DNA of 64,000 nt from Synanceia verrucosa (taxonomy: Eukaryota; Chordata; Actinopteri; Perciformes; Synanceiidae): NCBI GenBank assembly GCA_029721515.1, contig CM056556.1:17945598-18009597 (forward strand), read 5' to 3'. Positions 33,790-44,428 of the stretch are shown in pieces (the stretch's first letter is position 1; every line of letters starts with the position of its first letter). A program made the translations under genes and the position numbers. The notes beneath the pieces were generated by a model. That model saw only the letters and a list, made by a program, of their open reading frames with translations, did no database searches and was not told where the DNA came from.

Positions 33790-34510
33790 AAGATTGAAGG
33801 TCTTCGTGGCTTCAGGGGACCAGGAGAATGGGGTCTTCATAGAGGTGAGACGGGTGAGTGGTGAAGCGATCCGGCTGTAGTCTCGGGTGAACCTACGGTG
33901 GAATTGGCAAATCCAAGATAGCGTTGGAACTGCTTACAGTCTCTAGGAATAGGCCATTTGACCACCAACAAGATTTTGGCGAGGTCAAGGGGAATCTGAA
34001 CTGCCTCCATGATACATACTGGACAGGGTCGGTGAGATTCTGGGAAAACACAAGAATATCATCAAAACAAACAACCACTAACTGGTCCAACGTGTCACAC
34101 AATACATTATTCCCCAGTGCCTGAAACACATTGGAAAGGCCAGGTAAAGGTATTACCTAATACTGAAAATGGACAATTGGGGGACAAATCTTGATGGTGA
34201 TCTTACATTTGTCAGCCTCACAGATTCAGATGAGGTTGTAGGTATTCCAGAGGTTGAGTTTGGCGACTACTTTGTCAGCACAGCGGACTGAGGGTGGAGT
34301 CAAGAAAAGGCAATGGATACTTGTTTTTTTATTTTTTCCAATGCATGGGCAGAGAGTCTCATCCTTCTTCTGGACAAAGAAGAAAGTGGCCCCAAGGGGA
34401 GACAAGGAGGGTCAAATTAGCACAGACGCCAGGCACTATGAAATGTACTGTTCCATGGCCACACGTTCAGGTGTCTGAGGGAGACACGGGCGGTGACAGT
34501 GACAAAAAGT
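33790..34510 (-). pseudogene. Ty3/gypsy pol fragment, heavily decayed
   Basis: On the minus strand the fragments read SPLGATFFFVQKKDETL near 34400, NLWNTYNLI near 34220, and FQALGNNVLCDTLDQLVVV followed by FDDILVFSQNLTD near 34100. The last is the YLDD-type catalytic block with Tyr-Leu replaced by Cys-Phe. Further on come RYLGFAN and RRFTRDYSRIASPLTRLT, then FSWSPEA near 33810, the RT connection and RNase H start. Frames change several times and stops interrupt. This belongs to a different gypsy lineage from the one at 20.4 kb, judging from the motif spelling. Confidence 0.75.
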
Positions 34511-34696
34511 GCTCCAGTTAGTGATAGAAGGGGTGAACCAGTCAATATAGGGGTTATGGATCTTAAGTCAGGGGAGACCGCAACAGCAGCAGGGGTTCAG
34601 CACCGACCAGGAGAACCTACCTTCTAGGTGCAAAGGGGAAAACGGGACCACTGCAGCGTGGCTCACCAGGGCTCTCCTGTTATAGCTCTACACAGC

Positions 34697-34920
34697 TGTG
34701 GCGCTTTTTCACTAGTACCTGGTACCTGGTACTAGGTACTTTTTTCGTACCTCCTCAGCCCTGGTTCCAAGCTAGCAGAAGTGATACTAAAACACAACAT
34801 CAGCTGACTACCTTCCACTGATTGGCCAACGAGTGTCGCCATTGGAAGCATCTGACTAGACTGTAAAAGCCAAACACAACTTCATCCTGCCGTTTTTAAA
34901 ACCGACAACTGCTTCGCCAC
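34697..34920. mobile_element. Half of the GGCGCTTTTCCAC MITE, reversed
   Basis: TGGCGCTTTTTCACTAGTACC, the GGTACCTGGTACTAGGTAC block and the following 170 bases match the complement of 11020-11275. The other half is missing. Confidence 0.7.
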
Positions 34921-35091
34921 TGAAATAATACATTATGCGGGAAGTTGGATTATTTTCCCATAGACCAGAGAGAATGCAAGTTCAAGGCACTTCCACTTTG
35001 GGCTCACTGAAGAAACCTATGAGTTTCCCACTGGTGTCATATTTACAAAACAATATCTGGAATTTAAATTTTTTGGAAGCTGAATGCATCA

Positions 35092-35467
35092 GGGCGGCAC
35101 AATGGTGTAGTGGTTAGCACTGTCGCCTCACAGCAAGAAGGTACTTGTTGGGTTTGAATCCCGGGCTCGGGGTCTTTGCATGTTCTGACCGTGTCTGCGT
35201 GGGTTCTTTCCGGGTACTCCGGCTTCCCTCCACCATCCAAAAATCTATGGGATTAGGTTAATTGGCTAATTTAAATTGAGTGTAGGTGTGAATGTGAGTG
35301 TGAGTGGTTGTTTGTCTCTATGTGCCCTGCAATGTGGTGGCGACTTGTCCAGGGTGTACCCTGCCTTCTGCCCTAAGACAGCTGGGATAGGCTCCAGCCT
35401 CCCCCCACCCCCCCCCACCCGTGACCCTATGTGAGGACAAGTGGTACATAATGGATAGATGGATGGA
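35092..35467 (+). repeat. Full-length SINE with target duplication
   Basis: It runs from GGGCGGCACAATGGTGTAGTGG (approximate start) to a GGATAGATGGATGG tail. An 11-bp duplication, TGAATGCATCA, flanks it at 35081-35091 and 35468-35478. It has a C-rich expansion near 35400-35420. Confidence 0.93.
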
Positions 35468-35479
35468 TGAATGCATCAA

Positions 35480-36955
35480 AAACAACCCAAAAACAAATCA
35501 ACCCACTTGGGTTTTCAGCTGAAAATCAAGCAGTTTGGGGGTTTAGATATTCGTTAAGCATTGCATGTGAATGTGTCTACTTTCATTTGGATTGCAGACA
35601 CACAACTTTAGGCCAGAATACACAGAATTAAAGAGACAAAGTAGCAACCAACCACACATTTTAAATAATGCAAAGGTTGTTCCTCATGTAGATACACAGT
35701 TCAACTTTGGAGCCACTAACAATGAAATGGGGTCTTAACTTTTTCATGATCTTTTCAACATTTATATTTTCTCATTTAAAATATGCATGGGAGACCAAGG
35801 TAGGTCACAAATTGCAACATTTTTGGCAGCAAAACTGAATAGTTATCAGCATCACCCCTCCAAACATGTTGCTGGACTACGATGGCTTGCTTACAGGGTG
35901 GAAATGAATTTGCGGTGTGACACTTTTCTATCGCCGTTTTTGAGGAACAATCTGTTTTTGCTGGATTGATGTTTATGGAAAGTGTGATAGGATTTCTGAC
36001 AATGTGGTTTTGTGCAAAAACAAAGCTTTACTTACAATATACAGTGTGCAGTAGATTAAACTATTAAATGCATACTGTAGATTATACAGAATCTGAACAA
36101 GCCTTAACAACAAAGGATGATGATAATATGATTATGTGGAACTTAATTCACAAAGGATATGTGATGTTTCAATATATTGCCCTGTCCAAAATCTAGCAGT
36201 AAAGATGCATCTACCCCCGCAAAATAATAAATAAATAAAGCACCCTAAACCATGATCATCCCTAAATTATTCAGATCTTTGAATACTATTCTTTTGAGTG
36301 GTATTTAAAACTCTGCTAATTCAGCTGCAATTCATGGCAAACACTGATATACTAGATGAACAGCACAACCTTGCTATGGACTGAAGGTTATATTAAAAAA
36401 AAAACATGATATCTCTGCTGTGTCATTGAATGCACAATGCAGCATTGTGTGTGACACTGCCACTTTTCATTTAATCAGCCACTCCATTGTGAAGCAGATA
36501 ATACCCAAGAGCTTTCCTGACAAAACCTTCATATTTCTGAGTAAATTAATGGGGAAATGAATCCCTAGTCAGAAGACATTTGTTTTGGAATATCAGCCAC
36601 CTTTGCAGGGTATTTCAGCCGGCAGTTTATTTTTCTTTAGAGTTGTTTTTTAGGACATATGGCCAATCTGTAAGCCGAGCTGTTTCGAGAGGGGAATTTA
36701 CAAAATCAAGTCAACTACAGCCTGCATTTTTACTAATATAACCCTGTCCTTTTTATCTGTTCAACTGTTGCACACTCTATTAGCTGGAGTGGTCAGGGTT
36801 TGTAAAGCTATAGTCCATCATCTTAGAGAGCAAGCTCCACACTCTCCTCACCCTCCCATCAGTGCTCCTTCCAAAACTACGCTCCCTCAGTTGTAAAATG
36901 TCTAGTTCAGACCCAATATAACAACGTCATTTTGTCACCTTTATAAAGCAGACAC
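35480..36955. other. No gene recognised
   Basis: AT-rich sequence without domain-bearing frames. Confidence 0.5.
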
Positions 36956-37500
36956 TGATGACTATGGCTGTGCAATATGGTCAAAATCATATCCTATAAC
37001 TTCTTCAATACAAACCGCACCTACAACCGGCTTACACCCACAGAGAAGCTAAAATTAGCATCGGACTAATACACGCTACAAAAGTAGCTAAGTTGTCAAA
37101 CATTATATATTTCATGAAAATAACAACTCCTTACAAAGCTAAACAAGTAATTACCTGTCCAACAGAATGAAAGCAACTTCTACATCATTTTTCAGTCCCT
37201 TCAGTTGCCTCAGTGTCTCCACCGATGTTGACTCTGGTTTGCCCTCCAGCTTATCCAGCATGTTGTTGCAGCCTTTTCTGCCTCTGACTTTCTTCTCTTT
37301 TCCTGTTTAGCAGGGTGAAGTAACACTGGAAGTGATATTTTTGGCTGCATTTTCTCTGCCATTGTTCCCTACACAAAATATTTTACTCTGTACTTCTGCA
37401 GAGGAGTGTGCTGGATATTTCTGCCAACAGTGTGGAAGCAGGACGAGACATGAAGGCATCTGATTGGTTCATCAACTAGACCCGGGTGTCAGTTTATTTA
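36956..37500. repeat. Dispersed repeat pieces
   Basis: The CTGTGCAATATGGTCAAAATC start is of a type common in fish repeats. The segment from about 37438 (AGGACGAGACATGAAGG) is related to 12520-12560. A downstream (AGA)n/(AGC)n stretch at 37600-37670 is low-complexity. No gene seen. Confidence 0.4.
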
Positions 37501-37796
37501 TCAGAGTTTTTACAGTTTTAATTACTTTATTTCTCTGTCATGTAAACCTTTCTTCTTCTTTAAGTTTATTCCGATCGTGCAGTGATACTCCCAAGAAGGA
37601 GTAGAAGAAGAAGAAGAAGAAGCAGCTGGAGCAGCAACAGCAGCAGAGAAGAAGAGGAAGAAGAAGAAGCACATGCTCATTTCATTATCTTTCAGTTGCA
37701 AATGACTGCAAGTTGGCGGCTCGGAGCAAACGCTGGTCTCGGTCAGAAGCTATTTTTTAATAAGTACGCTTAACCTACTTAACCTACTTAAAGACA

Positions 37797-39250
37797 TGGC
37801 TGAAAAATTGGAACGAGGAGGGTACGAGGAGAGAGACATTATGCAGATTAAGAACAAATGGAAAATGTTAAAGCTAGAATACAACAAGGCAAAAGCACAC
37901 AACAGGAAAAGCGGATCGGACCCCTCCGGTTTCCCTTTTTATGATGACATGGAGAGAGTCCTCGGCGGACGGCCTTTGGCAAATGCTAATCACCACGGAG
38001 TTGAAATGGGATATGAAGAATCCGAAAACATATCAGGTTAGCCAACTCCTTTTTTTAGTTCAAACTTTACTCTTCACGTTACCACCCCTACCATCACTAT
38101 TACATCTAGTACCGCCACTACAACTAGCCTACTATTACTGTTATTAGCCCAGTGTTTTAGTAGCTACAATACTACACGAGTATTTTTTAGTATGGTAACA
38201 AGTCCTGTGTTAACTCAAAAATGCTACTAGTAACGTTACTTCTGCTGCTGCTACCACTAATTTAACTATTAGTACTACAACAGAGAGAGAGAGAGAGAGT
38301 GTGCGTGTGTGTGCATTAGCAAATGTAGCTAAAGAGGATGTTTATCTTGAGGCGAGATCCCTGGCTAAATATGTCTGTTATTCCTTGTGTTTCAGATGAA
38401 GACGTGGACTCTGTACTGGAGGAATTACCTCAGCAGGAAGCTAGTGTGATGAGCAGGATAATGAGTGGTTCTTCCAGTTGTTCGTCCACTCAACTCACCG
38501 GGGAGGTTGGTGTTGATAGACAGGTTTTATGATTACATCATGTTATATATATATATTCTTGATGAGACCTGTGAAAGACCTGATTCAGATCAGGGTGAGA
38601 GACCTGGCACATTCCTGGCTAGTGATGGTGATGCCCAGCTCACAGAAACTGAGCATGCTGCTGGAAGTCAGCTCAGAGGAACAAAAAGGTAAGCGTTATA
38701 CTACTACACTTACTAGTAGAGCTGTGTGTGTTGTGTCTTAATTACAGCTTCTTGCTTCATTATATAATTTTTGTACACTTTATACAACAGGAGTTGTACT
38801 GACAATTGTGTAAACAAATCTTTTATACAGAAAGAAAGGTGCCCAAAGCCAAATCTGGGTATGAGCGGGCTCTGCAATCCTGGTCAGAAGAGCACAGGGT
38901 GATGATGCAGGAAATGCAGGACAGACAAAACCAATGGGCGGAGAAGCAACAGCAGCACCGAGAGCAGAGGGAAAGGATGCTCCAGCAGCAAGAGGAGAAC
39001 CTGCTGAGCAGACTCCTTGAGCAGAATTCAAGGTCAACTGAGAGCCTAGTTGGTATGATGTTTGAAGGCCTTAGGTCACTCCTACCTACCCCACAGGCAG
39101 GTCCTCCCCCTCAGTATAATTCATATCCCCAATCCAGATATCCAGTCCCACACCAGCAGTATCATCCCCAACCCCAGTCTCAACTCCAAAATTTCCCAAG
39201 ACAGAGTGAAAACTCAGAAGATGAGTCAGAGTATACGTTACATAGACTAT
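37797..39250 (+). pseudogene. Harbinger Myb/SANT-like accessory protein gene
   Basis: The first block (37797-38036) reads AEKLERGGYEERDIMQIKNK, then WKMLKLEYNKAK and GFPFYDDMERVLGGRP, the second half of the Myb/SANT-like domain used by Harbinger accessory proteins to bind DNA and carry the transposase to the nucleus. It ends at a GT donor. Further exons appear at about 38396-38505 (EDVDSVLEELPQQEASVM), 38561-38690 (acidic) and 38830-39250, where a Gln/Arg/Glu-rich segment predicted as coiled coil is followed by a Pro/Gln-rich tail. The first half of the Myb domain is not found upstream. The phase between the third and fourth blocks does not join cleanly. The copy is therefore probably defective. 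Confidence 0.7.
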
Positions 39251-39397
39251 ACTTAACTCAGAGAGCTTTGTACTTGACTTTCTACTGCCTTGTTACTTTA
39301 AGTTGTAATGTTCCTTTGGGGATTTTATTTTTTTCTGATAAGACACAAACATGTTAACATGCCAAAAGCAGGTACCGTGCTGTATATACTGTATATA

Positions 39398-40197
39398 TAC
39401 AGTCATGGTCAAAAGTTTAAATATGCTTGTAAAAAACATAATGTCATGGCTCTCTTGAGTTTCCAGTTATTTCTACAACACAGATTTTTCTCTGATAGAG
39501 TGATTGAAACAGATACTTTCACAATGTCACAAAAACATTCATGAAGTTTGGTTCTTTTATGACTTTATTTTGGGTCAACTGAAAATGTGAACAAATCTGC
39601 TGGGTCAAAAATATACATACAGCAACATGAGCAATTTTTGTGACTTAGAAAGTTGTATCAATGAAATGAGCTGCATGGCCTCTTAACTTCTGAGTGAGTG
39701 ATCATGAGTGACTACAGCTGGTGACTTCTCTGAGGCACCAGCTGTAGTCACTCAATAGGGCTCATTGGCTACAAACGCCCACAAACCCTACTATGGGAAA
39801 GTCAAAGGAGCTCAGCACAGATCTGAAAAAGCGAATCATTGACTTGAACAAGTCAGGAAAGTTACTTGGAGCCATTTCAAAGCAGCTGCAGGTCCCAAGA
39901 GCAACAGTGCAAACAATTGTTTGTAAGTATAAAGTGCATGGCACTGTTTTGTCACTGCCATGCTCAGGAAGATAATGCAAACTATCACCTGCTGCTGAGA
40001 GAAAATTGGTCAGGAGGGTGAAGAGTCAACCGAGAACCACCAAAAAGCAGATCTGCCAAGAATTAGAAGCTGCTGGACCACAGGTGTCAGTGTCCACAGT
40101 CAAGCGTGTTTTGCATCGCCATGGACTGAGAGGCTGTCGTGCAAGAAGGAAGTTTGCTGCTGATCACATGGACAAAGATAAGACCTATTTTAAATTC
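39398..40197 (+). pseudogene. Tc1-like transposon, 3'-truncated, with transposase N-terminus
   Basis: The left end is ACAGTCATGGTCAAAAG following a TA-rich stretch. The coding part starts MGKSKELSTDLKKRIIDLNK at 39793, continues through the paired-like helix-turn-helix (SKQLQVPRATVQTIV), and meets an in-frame TAA at 39973. It resumes in the same frame with RRVKSQPRTTKKQICQELE and STVKRVLHRHGLRGCRARRK to 40197. The catalytic DDE domain and right end are missing. It lies between the two Harbinger genes. Confidence 0.88.
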
Positions 40198-40642
40198 TGA
40201 AGTGTAAAAGGCCAAAAATTGTGAAAATTCTCATAATAGTACGATATGCATGTTGGCTACTCTTTCAAGTGTCTGAATGCCTACCTGTGGCAGCAGGTGA
40301 GCTCTTTTAAAGATGTCAGAATTTTGAAATACCAGTGAGTCATGAGCACAGCCTGGCATCTTACAACTGATGCTCCTGAAACTATGGGACACAAATAATT
40401 ATTATACTGTAATACAGTAGCAAACCAAATACACATGCACAGAAATCATGTAAGCTTTCATTCTAGTGACAAGATGGTGCTTGTAGCACACAATTTTAAA
40501 TCTGGGCTTATGATTTTAATTAACTAAGAGTTCATAATTGGACAGTAAAGTTATATAGAATGATTGACAGGCTTTGCTGTTGCTACGGGGTGTGTGACGT
40601 ACTGAGTAACAATGTTGTCACATTGTTTTTGATGGATATTTT

Positions 40643-40724
40643 AGGTCTCTCCCTAAGACAGCTGGGATAGGCTCCAGCCCTCCCGCGACCCTATGACGAT
40701 AAGCGGTAGGAAATGGATGGATGA
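40643..40724 (+). repeat. 3'-only SINE insertion with target duplication
   Basis: Only the last 80 bases of the SINE are present (CTAAGACAGCTGGGATAGGC through AAGCGGTAGGAAATGGATGG). They are flanked by the 11-bp repeat ATGGATATTTT at 40632-40642 and 40725-40735, so a 5'-truncated SINE inserted here. The left repeat could be partly confused with the GATGG tail. Confidence 0.7.
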
Positions 40725-40796
40725 ATGGATATTTTCAGGAGATGTGCATAATAGGCCACTCAAAACGGAATGCTTTTTAAATGGCATAACACTTAC

Positions 40797-41798
40797 ATGA
40801 AACTGTCATCCACAACTGCATGTAGGACGTAAGAAGGCCAGCCTTTCCGATTTACAAAATCTCGGTAGCCATCAGAAGGAGGGAGGATCGGAATGTGAGT
40901 ACCTGACAAATTTCTAATATACTAGCTCTGTCTAACAGTAGCCCTGAGTATTGTAAAAGAACAGAACAATGGTGGGTGGGTGTGTGTGTGTGCGCGCGTG
41001 TGCATTTCTAAGTTAGTCTAGTGAAATAAGTGCTGTAATGACTAATTTTCTAGCAATTAGCTGCATTGAAACATGTTTCTTCCCCTTATAATCATAGTTA
41101 TCAAAACATTTTCATAGGTGTATTAGGGTTATTAAACAAAGGCAAGTCAAAGAGAATATTTACCATCTATCAGGCCAAAAATTTGAGGGATGTGATGTGA
41201 GACTTCGAACCTTCTTGCGATCTCGAGTGCCTCCTCTTCATTTGGCATTCGGATAAGGGTTTTCAGAAGTCCTCCTTCAACCATGCCCTTACAAAAAACA
41301 GTATGTGAATTTCTTCACCGTTGCCTTGTGAATCCCGAATTGGTTTGCCACCATTCGATACTCGGCACAACTTCCAAGGCGGTAGAGGACAATGGCCACA
41401 CGCATGTTTAGGGGGATGGGTTCATGGACATAGGCTTCATCGGGGGACATGAAGTCCTGCACCAGGCCACACAGCTTTACAAAAGACGCACGGGTCATCC
41501 TGAAATTCTCCCTCCATTCTACATCTGTGAACTGAGTCAGGACGATCCGGCTCCACCAGTCCTTGCTTCGGACTTTCATCCACTGCTCTTTGGATTTGCG
41601 AGTGGGACACGGGAGTGGGCTGAGGTAGAGTAGCCAAAGAAGACGTTTGTCTTCTTCCTTCCTTCTCCGACACTCTTCTCTTCTCCTCCTCAGCTGACAT
41701 ACATGAAGCATAATAATATTATCGAGCTGCTGCTTAAAGAGTAAGCATATTATCAGCCACGAATGGCTGCGTGTATTATCTTTGAGTCTATAGAGCAA
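40797..41798 (-). pseudogene. PIF/Harbinger transposase, frameshifted and incomplete
   Basis: The minus-strand exon to 41164 reads a basic start (LRRRREECRRRKEEDKR), SKDWWSRIVLTQFTDVEWRE and RMTRASFVKLCGLV, then NMRVAIVLYRLGSCAEYRMV and FGIHKATVKKF, the helix-turn-helix and DDE_Tnp_4 lead-in. One extra T near 41293 breaks the frame. It then continues EEALEIARRFEVSHHIPQIF and LIDG to a GT donor. A second exon (40902-40797) restores THIPILPPSDGYRDFVNRKG and VLHAVVDDSF with matching phase. The remaining DDE exons are not found. HARBI1-like family; inactive. Confidence 0.85.
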
Positions 41799-41855
41799 CG
41801 TTAGATAGATCGATACTTTATTTATCTCACAGAGAAATTCACAAGTTAGATCGAA
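41795..41855 (-). repeat. Short LINE 3' tail-like repeat
   Basis: GATAGATCGATACTTTATTT followed by GAGAAATTCAC resembles the 3' tail common to Rex1/L2-like fish LINEs. Only about 60 bases are present, so the assignment is weak. Confidence 0.35.
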
Positions 41856-41859
41856 ATGA

Positions 41860-42450
41860 CAAAAAAGCCGGTAGCCAGCTGGAGTGTGCTTTCTTCCGGT
41901 AGACAGTAATTACGTAAGTGTGCCCACTGTCCAATCAGAACGCTTTCCGACCCCCAGACATTGAGCAGAATTAAATAAAGGCGATTTAACGTGTTTTCCA
42001 TGTAAACCTCAATTTGGAATTTCTCTGCAAACTCGAAGGAGTATACAACAACAGGGATAACAGCAGTCAATTCACAACTAAAAGCAAATAAAGTGACATA
42101 CAAGTAGCACAGGGAGGGAGTGGAATGTTAGTGTAATTATTGAGCTGGAAAGTATGCAAAAAAAACTCTTCCTTGTACGCAGGAAGAGACAAAATTGCCA
42201 AGCCTCTTTCTGTTTTGGCCTGATGATTTCAATATTGTATGTAGATTGTTTGCCAGGCAACAATATGCATGGTGTCTTCTCTGTCACTCTTCAATGCCAT
42301 TTGTGATTCCTTCCAAGCACACTCATTGCTGTGACTATTGGAAAAACAGTCCCAAGGTGGATAGTGCCAAAAATGTGCTATAATAGGCCCCAGGATAATG
42401 ATTACTTTGAGTGATGGCATAATGAGGGCTTTATAAATATGCATGGGTCA
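41860..42450. other. No gene recognised
   Basis: No coding, RNA or repeat signal that I can name. Confidence 0.5.
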
Positions 42451-42454
42451 CTAG

Positions 42455-43699
42455 GGGTAGTAATATTGTGGATTATTAAAAACTGCAGGGTAAGAGGTCA
42501 AGCTAATGAGAGGGGAGGGGGGGTTTATTATTCTGACACAGGAATTAGCCAGGCCACGTCTGGAGCATAGATTGTTTTCAAACCATGGAACAGTAAACCA
42601 ATGAATGCTGAGGCTATTGTTATCATTTCTAAAATTAATTCCAAAACACAACAAAAGCACAGATCTGATAAATAGCAAATTAACCAACCAAATAGAACAA
42701 ATAAATAAATTAATATCATTGAGGGACGTTCTGATAGACAGTAAGACTTGCTTCACCCACCTGCTATGAGATGGAGGTTGAGGGTGTTTCCAGTTCAGGA
42801 GGATAAGTCGCTTAACCCAAAGTGTGGCAAAGGCAAAAACAGTCTGCAAGAATTTAGAGGCAAGAGGATGCAAGGGAAAGCCATACCAGCCAAAGCCAAG
42901 AGGGTTTCAGGAGCGATAGTGATGTTTTAAATATTTCAGACCAGAATGTGGCAAGCCTGGGACAGAACCAAAACATATGGGAGAGTTCAGCTGAAGATAG
43001 TTAGTTCTTATTACATGAATCGGTTACAATATGATAAATTTGAGAGAGTCTCAAATTAGTGTATTGTACTCGATGTACAACTTTGCACTGTAAGAGGCCA
43101 TGTCTTGCACAGATGGAAGAGGAGTGACCTAGCCTTGTCTGATGAGGCTGTAAATGATAGAAATTAGTCACTTTCACTGAGGATCAAAAGCCAATTACGA
43201 ATCAACCAGAATTTTCGAGAGGTGACTAGGAAATTTGGGATTCTGATTTTGAATAAAATGCCTTATCTGAAAAAAAAAAAAAAAAAAAAAAACAGAAAAG
43301 GCGGGATCAACACAAGTCAAATTCCTCTGTGAGCTCAGAAAAGGACATAAAAGTCCCCTCATTGCAAAGGTCTTTAAATTTAACTATCCCTTTTTCAGTC
43401 CAATCCTGAAAAGTTTAATCAGGGCAAGAGGGGAGAAATAGGTGTTTTTTTTTTGTTTTTTTTACCATAGGGGAAAGGTCAGAGGCATAAGGGAAGCCCA
43501 GGATTTTCCTAATTTGAATCCAGATTTTAACAGAGTTAGTATGAGGTAAAGTTGGCCGTAATCAGAGAAAGATGGGAGCAAGCCATGGAATAAATGAGTT
43601 TAGAGTATGCAAGTTCTGTATCCAATCCACCCATACAGGGTGTTCTTCAAATACTGTTTTATTAATCCAGTAGTAGTGTATGAAATTGGGCAATGCCAA

Positions 43700-43720
<21 letters not shown>
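42455..43720 (-). pseudogene. L1-clade LINE ORF2 C-terminal remnant
   Basis: Minus-strand fragments, in order from 43700 down, read YWINKTVFEEHPVWVDWIQN, VKIWIQIRKILG, FKDLCNEGTFMSFSELTEEF, HRVQYTNLRLSQIYHIV, ELSHMFWFCPRL and FWSEIFK, then FATLWVKRLILLNWKHPQPP near 42810 and RWVKQVLLSI. This is the order of the L1 ORF2 C-terminal domain, in which a FWxCP block and a LNWK block occur. Stops and frame changes are frequent. A 22-26-base poly(A) tract at about 43268-43293 interrupts it on the plus strand. Upstream RT and endonuclease are absent. Confidence 0.72.
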
Positions 43721-43737
<17 letters not shown>

Positions 43738-43745
43738 TTATATAC
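43698..43745. repeat. TG/TA microsatellite
   Basis: A (TG)n run of about 13 units is followed by TATATATATATT. Confidence 0.9.
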
Positions 43746-44011
43746 AATTTGTAAGTCAGATATAAGTCTAATTGGAAAACATGCCAAGACCATGTGATAG
43801 ACATTGCATCATACTGTATAATAGATTGATGCCATCCCATACTTTAAAATAAAAATAGAGAAAATCGATTGGAACATGACACATGAAGTTTGGTAACTAA
43901 AACATAACCATTGTTTACTGACCCAGAAAAGAGAATCATACTTTGAAAATGCTGCTTAGTTGACAGACAAATAAATTAGCTTCTGCATTGTTTTTGTTGT
44001 CATCGTTTCTT

Positions 44012-44017
44012 TGATTG
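44012..44017. repeat. Target-site duplication, left (TGATTG)
   Basis: The hexamer TGATTG abuts the element's TACGGTGG terminus and is repeated exactly at 50358-50363 beyond the other terminus. Confidence 0.9.
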
Positions 44018-44428
44018 TACGGTGGCCGGGAAGTGCAAAACAATTTTACAATATGAGAAACACTTTTACAAAGCTGGAGACAAATTTACATTTTAGAAAA
44101 TATTTTTACAAATCAGAAAACAAAATGACATTGCCATAACGCATTTACATTTGAGAAAACAAATTTACAAGACGTGAAACACTTTTACAAGCGGCCGAAA
44201 CAAATTTACAGGTAACTTTTTCACCCGGAAAGGGAATGTAGCAACCGTCAAGAAGAACCGGGAGCGATAAGGAGTTCATGGTGACCCAAGATGGACGGCA
44301 GTCAAGCGGTCTTTTGCCCGTTTTGTGGCAAACATATGAGCCGATTAACGCGGTTTTGTTTTTCGTGTGGTCGGTCTTTGGAGTTTCTAAATGCCGCAAT
44401 CCAGACGGAAGGACCAGCCGCACAGGGG
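44018..44428 (+). repeat. Left terminal inverted repeat with subterminal array and gene start
   Basis: It comprises the 19-nt terminus, a nine-unit array at 44037-44211 with consensus AAACAAATTTACAA or AAACACTTTTACAA and short spacers, a leader containing CACCCGGAAAGGG and AAGAACCGGGAG, and the first 46 codons of the HECT gene. An upstream ATG at 44278 opens a short overlapping frame. The main start at 44291 has a good context (CCAAGATGG). No TATA box is obvious. Confidence 0.88.

Larger units (their letters stand above)
37790..41800. mobile_element. PIF/Harbinger transposon remnant, composite
   Basis: A Myb/SANT-like gene on the plus strand (37.8-39.25 kb) faces a PIF-type transposase on the minus strand (41.8-40.8 kb). 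This two-gene, convergent layout is that of animal Harbinger elements. A Tc1-like piece and a SINE tail lie between the genes. I could not identify terminal repeats, so the limits given are only the coding extent. Confidence 0.75.

Noticed and set aside
37582..37773. Arg/Glu-rich frame upstream of the Harbinger Myb-like gene
   Set aside because: It is produced by an (AGA)n/(AGC)n low-complexity run and does not join the Myb domain.
44037..44211. Regularly spaced repeats that could be mistaken for a CRISPR array
   Set aside because: Units are 14 nt and degenerate, spacers are short and shared between both TIRs, and the genome is eukaryotic.
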